A DNA stretch of 21,247 bases, taken from positions 14,038-35,284 of the forward strand of contig DLXW01000349.1 of NCBI GenBank assembly GCA_003448685.1, in the 5' to 3' direction. The stretch comes from Cyanothece sp. UBA12306. GTDB taxonomy: Bacteria > Cyanobacteriota > Cyanobacteriia > Cyanobacteriales > Microcystaceae. Numbering within the stretch: position 1 is the stretch's first letter; the number at the start of each line of letters is the position of its first letter. Shown here in pieces: positions 16,220 through 21,247 of this stretch. The position numbers and the translations under genes were made by a program. The notes beneath the pieces were generated by a model that saw only the letters and a program-made list of their open reading frames with translations, was not told the DNA's origin and did not search any database.

Positions 16220-17155
16220 ATGGAAAAAATGATCAAAAAAATCTTTAAAAATCTGTTTCAAATTACAGGAATGCAAGACCTTATTTTGGAATCAATTGAC
16301 AATAAGTTAGCCTTAGCTCTTGAAAAAGAACTAGCGCAAATTAAACATGATTTAACTATGCCAAAATATTTTTATCATTCTCCTATTGATTATTCAACAG
16401 AAACTTACACTCCTGAATATGAGCCGTCGATTATGATGGAAGGAGAAGAAATACCAGTACCACCACCGAGATGCCGACCTGGTTATTCACCAGATGATGA
16501 TCAAAATTACATAGAATGGGGTAAATATGATCGAGATAATATTTATTCTATTATCGAAAAACATTATGGTATTCATGACAATATGTCTATTCTAGACTTT
16601 GGCTGTTCATCTGGTCGAGTTTTGCGTCACTTTTATCCTCAATTGAAAGAAAATAATTGGAATTTATACGGGACTGATATTCAAGCATTTTTAGTGGAAT
16701 GGATGCGCAGAAATTTTCCACCAGAATTTAAGATAATGTGTGGTTGTACATTTCCTCATCTTCCTTTTGAAGATTCATCTTTGGATGTTATTTATGGTAT
16801 TTCCGTTTTTACCCATACCAAGTATCTCTGGGATCTTTGGTTAGCAGAATTTAAAAGGGTATTAAAACCTGGAGGAATTTGCATTCAAACAGTTCAATGT
16901 GAGACTGCATGGAAATTTTATCATGAAAATAAAGATTTAGATTGGGTTAAATCTAGCTATCCTAGTACTATGCTTGATAAACCTGAATTAGACTCAGACT
17001 TCTTTTTCTATGGAGATGGATTTATTAGCCAAACTTTTTATCGAGAAGATGTTATCAAAAAATATTGGGGAAGATATATGGAAGTTTTAGAATTAATGCC
17101 TCCTCCTCCCAAATTTAGTTTTCAAAATTGGATTGTTCTTAAAAATACAGTTTAA
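16220..17155 (+). CDS. Class I SAM-dependent methyltransferase
   Basis: A 311-residue protein when read from ATG 16220; ATG 16229 is equally possible, while the longer frame from TTG 16136 lies ahead of the likely promoter. An N-terminal helical, charged segment (1-45) leads through a Pro-rich stretch (PVPPPRCRPG, 79-88) to a Rossmann methyltransferase core: motif I ILDFGCSSGRVLRH (124-137), acidic GTDIQ (151-155), LPFEDSSLDVIYGISVFTH (181-199) and EFKRVLKPGG (210-219). This is the Methyltransf_11/25 type, which methylates small molecules, lipids or sugars. Set among glycosyltransferases, it may cap or decorate a glycan with a methyl group, but the acceptor cannot be told from sequence. It has its own promoter 133 bases after the GT-C gene, so it may be controlled apart from that operon. 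Confidence 0.85.
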   Translation: MEKMIKKIFKNLFQITGMQDLILESIDNKLALALEKELAQIKHDLTMPKYFYHSPIDYSTETYTPEYEPSIMMEGEEIPVPPPRCRPGYSPDDDQNYIEWGKYDRDNIYSIIEKHYGIHDNMSILDFGCSSGRVLRHFYPQLKENNWNLYGTDIQAFLVEWMRRNFPPEFKIMCGCTFPHLPFEDSSLDVIYGISVFTHTKYLWDLWLAEFKRVLKPGGICIQTVQCETAWKFYHENKDLDWVKSSYPSTMLDKPELDSDFFFYGDGFISQTFYREDVIKKYWGRYMEVLELMPPPPKFSFQNWIVLKNTV

Positions 17156-17477
17156 ATTATCAACTTACTGTTTTTAATTTAAGATTAATCTGGGGGTATA
17201 ATACTATAATATTTGTTATATCCCTAATTAAAAAATAAAAACATTAAATCACATCAGGATTTTTCAACCATTACTATTGAATACAAACAGTTATTGTAAG
17301 TGTGTTTTCAAAACTGGGTTTAGTAAGTAGTCGGACATAAATAAAGTCAACTGTCTTAAGAAATGTTTTAACGAGAGTTTTTGGCTTAACCTACGCAGTA
17401 TTGTAACCCTTCTCTGTGCTCCGGTGCTCCCCTCTCACTTCACAGTAACGTTTATTTTTGTCCAGGTACTTATTTAG
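17156..17477. other. Non-coding gap, half occupied by a MITE-like element
   Basis: The left half is AT-rich and has two TATAAT boxes (17197-17202 and 17205-17210) without good -35 partners, next to an imperfect pairing of GGGGGTATAA with TTATATCCC. The right half is the inverted-repeat element described separately, which is less AT-rich than its surroundings. No ORF was seen. Confidence 0.55.
17325..17471. mobile_element. 147-bp MITE-like element with terminal inverted repeats
   Basis: The left end AAGTA-GTC-GGACATAAATAAA (17325-17345) matches the right end TTTATTTTTGTCC-AGG-TACTT (17451-17471) in reverse complement at 17 of 21 positions; the inner 13 bases differ at one. The interior has no ORF and a different base make-up, with a GC-rich patch near 17417-17440. 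A short non-autonomous element fits; I could not see a clear target-site duplication or name a parent IS. Its right edge is six bases from the start codon of the next gene, so it forms that gene's 5' leader. Confidence 0.5.
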
Positions 17478-19052
17478 ATGCTTAAAAATTTCCAGATTAA
17501 AAATATTAATATTTTTTATATCTTAGCAATCGTCTTCTTAGCATTTATATTGAGAGTGATGTTTCTGGGATCTATTCCCAATGGATTTTTTCCTGATGAA
17601 GCTTCTAATGCTTATGATGCTTACTCTATACTTCACACCTTACGGGATCAATATGGGGAATTTTTACCCTGGTATTTTAAGTCAGCCAACGATTATCGTG
17701 AAGGCTTATATATGTATTTAATGATTCCTTTTATTAAAATTTTCGGACTAAATATATTTGGAGCTAGAATTACTTCTGCTATTATTGGAACTTTAACAAT
17801 TATAATTTTATATTATCTAGCTAAAGAAATTTTTGATCAAAGAGTTGCTTTATTATCTGCTTTATTTTTAGCTATTTCTCCTTGGCATATTCATTTTAGT
17901 AGAATCACTTTTAGAGCTATTTTATTTCCTTTACTATTTTGTTTAGCTTTATTTGTTTTTTTGCAAATTTTTAAAAACCCCAAATTTTTGCTTCTATCAT
18001 CTGGAATATTTGCAGTAAGTATTTACACTTTTTTCTCTGCCAGAGTCTTTATTCCTTTATTTATGATAGGTTTAATATTTATTCACATCAGTTATTTAAA
18101 ACAATACAAAAAAATAACTATTTTATCCCTATTGATTTTTTTGATTTTATTTATTCCCCAACTTATTTACCAACTTTCACCAGAAGGAATGGCTAGAGCT
18201 AATGAGGTTAAACTTTGGTCAAACTTTCCTAATATAACTGGTAATTATTTATCTTATTTTAGTCCTAAGTTTTTATTTTTTCAAGGAGATCCTAATCCTA
18301 GACATACTATTGAGAAAATGGGTGAACTATATACTTTTGAAGTAGTAACTCTGCTCGTAGGTTTAATAGGATTAATCAAGCATAAAATTCCCCACAAAAA
18401 AATACTTTTTCTCTGGCTACTTCTTTATCCTATTCCAGCAGCTTTAGTTAGTCCAGGTAGTGCAGTTAGAACTTTAATAGGTACACCTATTTTTGCTATG
18501 ATATCTGCTTATGGGGTTGCGGGATTAATTGATTTTTTTAAAGAAAAGCAAAAAAATCAATTAGTTATCAAAGGCATAATAATATTAATTATTGTTGCTA
18601 GTTTGACTATTTTCAGTAACCGTTACTTTTTCTCATATCCTAAACTAAAATCAGATGCCTGGCTTCCAACATTTAAAGATGTTATTCTTGAAGCAAAAGC
18701 AAGTAATTATGACTGTATTGTAATTAGTGATAATATCGAAAGTAAGTATGCTTATATACTCGTTCCATTTTATACCCAAATGTCACCCTCAGAGTATCAT
18801 CAATTTAGGGTTGATGTTGTTACTGATAAATTAGATATGGGACGTTGGAAAATTATCGACTTTGAACCTTATAATGCAGGAAATTTAACTAGAATTGAGC
18901 AACAATTGCATAATAATTGTCTTTATATTTTGCATTATTACCGTGATAGAGATGCTCTAAAAAATCAAAGATATAGTTGGGAAGATCTTAAGATTTTTCC
19001 AACTCTTAATAATGAACAATATTATCGACTAGTTAAGTTAATTAGAAATTAA
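17478..19052 (+). CDS. GT39/ArnT-like membrane glycosyltransferase (GT-C fold)
   Basis: A 524-residue protein of the dolichyl/undecaprenyl-phosphate-sugar transferase superfamily. The first helix (about 11-30) is followed by GFFPDEASNAYDAYSI (36-51), whose D40-E41 pair in the first external loop is the usual catalytic acidic motif of ArnT/PMT-like enzymes. Then come DYREGLYMYLMIPFIKIFG (72-90), FGARITSAIIGTL (94-106) and SPWHIHFSRITFRA (134-147), all typical positions of family conservation. About ten more helices run to residue 385, and a soluble C-terminal part (390-524) of alpha/beta look ends the protein. It should move a sugar from a polyprenyl-phosphate donor onto a lipid, glycan or protein at the outer face of the cytoplasmic membrane. 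Starts at ATG; AGG (17464-17466) lies 11 bases before. It is separated from the methyltransferase gene by the MITE-like element. Confidence 0.8.
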   Translation: MLKNFQIKNINIFYILAIVFLAFILRVMFLGSIPNGFFPDEASNAYDAYSILHTLRDQYGEFLPWYFKSANDYREGLYMYLMIPFIKIFGLNIFGARITSAIIGTLTIIILYYLAKEIFDQRVALLSALFLAISPWHIHFSRITFRAILFPLLFCLALFVFLQIFKNPKFLLLSSGIFAVSIYTFFSARVFIPLFMIGLIFIHISYLKQYKKITILSLLIFLILFIPQLIYQLSPEGMARANEVKLWSNFPNITGNYLSYFSPKFLFFQGDPNPRHTIEKMGELYTFEVVTLLVGLIGLIKHKIPHKKILFLWLLLYPIPAALVSPGSAVRTLIGTPIFAMISAYGVAGLIDFFKEKQKNQLVIKGIIILIIVASLTIFSNRYFFSYPKLKSDAWLPTFKDVILEAKASNYDCIVISDNIESKYAYILVPFYTQMSPSEYHQFRVDVVTDKLDMGRWKIIDFEPYNAGNLTRIEQQLHNNCLYILHYYRDRDALKNQRYSWEDLKIFPTLNNEQYYRLVKLIRN

Positions 19053-19133
19053 CCATAATTGAAAATGATTGGAATAAATTTTTTGTTTCGGAATAATAAA
19101 AAAATTATCGCCTATCGTATTAGTTTATTTAAT

Positions 19134-19147
19134 GTATCTAGTGATAC
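19134..19147. promoter_or_regulatory. NtcA-box-like palindrome
   Basis: GTATC-TAGT-GATAC fits the NtcA consensus GTA-N8-TAC and is perfectly symmetric. However, no TAN3T -10 box stands about 22 bases after it and it is some 360 bases from the next start codon, so a working site is doubtful. Confidence 0.25.
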
Positions 19148-19493
19148 CATAAACCAGAAGATTTTCCCATCAATTTTGTTCCCAAACATAAGTTTTTGTA
19201 ATCATTAACAATTTGGGAGATCTAATTAATCTAATCCATCCCAACATAATCTTAAATTGTAAAGTTTGATAAAATTAGAAAATAGGAATATATAGAGCAA
19301 ATAATCGCTAATTAAACCCTTAGTTAACGCCAAGAATCTCAAATGGATACCTGACAATTTGTTCAAGCCAGTTTATAGTAAACTAAATTAAAAGAGTTCT
19401 GGCACGTGCTGATATTTGACCTAATGGTCTAAACTATATGAGTATCTTAATATATTCAATATAAAAATCGGTGCATTGTAGTGACTCGGCTCT

Positions 19494-19500
19494 GAGGAAA
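19494..19500 (+). promoter_or_regulatory. Strong ribosome binding site deciding the GTG start of ftn2
   Basis: GAGGAAA ends six bases before GTG 19507. It favours this start over an in-frame GTG at 19471 that lacks such a site; the frame closes at TAA 19462. Confidence 0.75.
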
Positions 19501-19506
19501 TCAACC

Positions 19507-21247
19507 GTGCGCATTCCCCTTGACTACTACAGAATTTTGGGAATTTTCCCCCAGGTAACAGATGAGCAACTTAATCAGGCTCATCATGATCGTAGTCTTC
19601 AATTGCCTCGTCGAGAGTATAGCGAGGGGGCGATCGCTTCCCGCAAGCAATTGCTAGACAAGGCTTATGAAGTTTTATCAGATCCCGAAACAAGAGCCGC
19701 CTATGAGGAGTTATTTTTGGGGGAAATTCTGCCGTCGGAATCAACATTAGCCGAAGAATCTTCTTCTCAGCCGACGGATGAATCCGCAGAAAGTTTCGTC
19801 GCCGTTAGAACCTCAACTCTAGACATACCTCCTGAACAATTAGTAGGAGCTTTAATTATTCTGCAAGATTTGGGGGAATATGAATTAGTGCTCAAGTTAG
19901 GGGAGTCTAATCTCCACAAGTTTTCCCCAACTGCTGTAGGTCAAAATTCAGCAGACTTTCTTCCCCAAACTCGAACTGATATTATACTTAGTGTCGCTTT
20001 AGCCGCCTTAGAATTAAGTAGAGAAAAGTGGCAACTCGAAGAATATGAACAAGCGGCTATTTTGGGGGTCAAGGGATTAGATTTGCTACAGCAAAATTCT
20101 CTATTTCCCACCTTACAAACAGAAATTCGTAATGAGCTTAATAAACTGCGGCCTTATCGTATCCTTGAATTATTAGCTCAACCTTCTGCTAATACAGACC
20201 AGCGTCAACAAGGTAAGCAATTGCTTAAAGCAATGTTACAAGAAAGGCAGGGGATTGATGGTCAAGGGAATGATCATTCTGGATTAGATATCGATGATTT
20301 TTTGCGGTTTATTCAACAACTGCGGGGTTATTTAACTTGCGAAGAACAGCAAGAGATTTTTATGGCCGAGGCTTCCCGTCCTTCTGCTGTCGCTGCTTAT
20401 CTGGCAGTTTATGCTTTAATTGCTCGTGGTTTTGCCAACAGGCAACCAGCTTTGATAATTGAAGGGCAAATGATCCTCACAGGCTTAGCCAAACGCCAGA
20501 ATGTTGCTTTAGAACAAGCTATTTGTGCTTTATTATTAGGACAGACCCAAACAGCTAGTGAATTTCTTGAGCAGTGTCAAGAGGCTGAAGCCTTAAGCTT
20601 TATTCGAGAACAATCTAAAGGTGCCCCCGATCTCTTACCTGGTTTATGTTGGTATGGGGAACAGTGGATAAAAACAGAAGTTTTTTCTCATTTTCGTGAT
20701 TTAAGTGAGCATTCGGTTTCTTTAACCGAGTATTTTTCAGATCACGAAGTTCAAACTTTCTTAGAACAATTATCTATTGACTCCCAAGAGATAAGTCTTG
20801 ATCATCAACAGCAAAGAGGAGTGACTATGAACACAGCATTTTCTCGACGTAATCGTAGTGTTAAACAGCAAGGAAGCGTCACTAACCGAAGAGTCCCCTC
20901 AACCCGCCCCCATCATACTAGGACACAATTAGTAGCTGGTGGAGGTGGAGGTGCAGTAGCTACTTTTGCAACCCCAGTTCCTGTCCCGATGGCTCCTCAT
21001 AGCAGGCGTTCTCGTAGACCAAAGACTTCAAAAGCAGTTAGAGAACAAGATAATAGATTGCCCGTCACAACTACCTATCGTCAACCTCAAAAACCGAGAT
21101 CTGTTCCCCACAGCAAGGTTATACCTTCAGAGGTAACCCACCCCGAAAAGACTACTCGCCGTTTGCCCAAGCGCACTAAGCAAAGTAGAAGAACTTTTAA
21201 ACCTCGCTCTTGGTTAGTTTGGGCAACTGTTTTGGGAGCTTTAGGGA
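19507..21247 (+). CDS. ftn2: Cell-division protein Ftn2/ZipN (ARC6 homologue), cut by the window end
   Basis: The cyanobacterial ancestor of plant chloroplast-division protein ARC6. It is anchored in the cytoplasmic membrane, binds FtsZ and helps assemble the Z-ring. About 580 codons are present and the frame stays open to the edge. The N-terminus is the typical J-like domain, RIPLDYYRILGI (2-13) to LLDKAYEVLSDPETRAAY (52-69), in which the HPD motif of true DnaJ co-chaperones is replaced by HHDR (26-29). A long helical cytoplasmic region follows (about 110-430), then a basic, Pro/Arg-rich disordered linker with a five-glycine run (about 440-570), and the start of the single transmembrane helix (SWLVWATVLGALG) at the very end. 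The missing part should hold the rest of the helix and the external IMS/DUF4101 domain. It begins with GTG. A HIP1 site (19630) falls in the J-like domain. Confidence 0.92.
   Translation, partial: MRIPLDYYRILGIFPQVTDEQLNQAHHDRSLQLPRREYSEGAIASRKQLLDKAYEVLSDPETRAAYEELFLGEILPSESTLAEESSSQPTDESAESFVAVRTSTLDIPPEQLVGALIILQDLGEYELVLKLGESNLHKFSPTAVGQNSADFLPQTRTDIILSVALAALELSREKWQLEEYEQAAILGVKGLDLLQQNSLFPTLQTEIRNELNKLRPYRILELLAQPSANTDQRQQGKQLLKAMLQERQGIDGQGNDHSGLDIDDFLRFIQQLRGYLTCEEQQEIFMAEASRPSAVAAYLAVYALIARGFANRQPALIIEGQMILTGLAKRQNVALEQAICALLLGQTQTASEFLEQCQEAEALSFIREQSKGAPDLLPGLCWYGEQWIKTEVFSHFRDLSEHSVSLTEYFSDHEVQTFLEQLSIDSQEISLDHQQQRGVTMNTAFSRRNRSVKQQGSVTNRRVPSTRPHHTRTQLVAGGGGGAVATFATPVPVPMAPHSRRSRRPKTSKAVREQDNRLPVTTTYRQPQKPRSVPHSKVIPSEVTHPEKTTRRLPKRTKQSRRTFKPRSWLVWATVLGALG

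Larger units (their letters stand above)
19053..19506. other. Non-coding stretch upstream of ftn2
   Basis: This stretch of 454 bases has no credible ORF. It marks the change from the glycan island to a housekeeping gene. Contents: an NtcA-box-like palindrome (19134-19147), a small GCACGTGC palindrome near 19402-19409, a TTGACC box (19416-19421) with no -10 at the right distance, and TATAAA (19460-19465). The ftn2 promoter probably lies in the last 100 bases but I cannot fix it. No hairpin terminator with a T-run was seen after 19052. Confidence 0.55.

Noticed and set aside
17191..17229. Hairpin GGGGGTATAA/TTATATCCC as a terminator after the methyltransferase gene
   Set aside because: Pairing needs a bulge, the loop is large and AT-rich, and no T-run follows.
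19134..19147. NtcA box as a proven nitrogen control site
   Set aside because: The match is good but there is no -10 box at the required distance and no gene close by; kept only as a low-confidence feature.
1..21247. CRISPR array, tRNA, rRNA, transposase gene or defence system
   Set aside because: No regularly spaced repeats, no cloverleaf-like sequence that I could find, no transposase or nuclease motifs; repeats present are short inverted ones.

Overview
The window reads as chromosomal DNA of a moderately AT-rich cyanobacterium. Three things point there. The highly iterated palindrome HIP1 (GCGATCGC) occurs at 1594, 2635, 3924, 12925 and 19630. A Ftn2/ZipN/ARC6-type cell-division gene runs off the right edge. 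A small conserved protein, a PEP-CTERM protein and inverted repeats of the GTAGGGTGGGC type all fit cyanobacterial genomes. I cannot name the genus from sequence alone.

Left flank (1-5487), ordinary housekeeping and accessory genes: a 93-aa conserved small protein (299-580, +), an RsbW-like anti-sigma ATPase (621-1085, -), the rRNA methyltransferase RlmD (1399-2754, -), a membrane-anchored Ser/Thr protein kinase with a proline-rich external tail (2911-4452, +), and a secreted PEP-CTERM protein (4589-5266, +). A cyanobacterial inverted repeat at 5302-5368 separates it from the next block. Between the anti-sigma gene and rlmD lie two good promoter-like sequences on the + strand with no ORF after them, a possible small or antisense RNA.

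Central island (5488-19052), surface-glycan genes: a GT-C-like membrane protein (-), then on the + strand a giant three-part GT-B glycosyltransferase (7405-10992), a GT4-GT2 fusion glycosyltransferase (11307-14267), two more GT-C-like multi-pass proteins (14299-16086 and 17478-19052) and a SAM-dependent methyltransferase (16220-17155). The likely joint job is building and methylating a complex extracellular glycan or glycoconjugate: cytoplasmic nucleotide-sugar GTs assemble it, and membrane lipid-phosphosugar GTs work on the outer face. No flippase, polymerase, ABC transporter or exosortase is present, so the pathway is incomplete here. The island has one HIP1 site in about 13.6 kb against four in the 7.7 kb of flanks, which hints at acquired or fast-evolving DNA. 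Several of its genes have a clear TATAAT box very close to the start codon, in one case suggesting leaderless translation. A 147-bp MITE-like element abuts the last GT-C gene.

Right flank (19053-21247): a 454-base non-coding stretch with an NtcA-box-like palindrome, then ftn2/zipN starting at a GTG with a strong ribosome binding site and cut by the window end inside its transmembrane segment. No tRNA, rRNA, CRISPR or transposase gene was seen.
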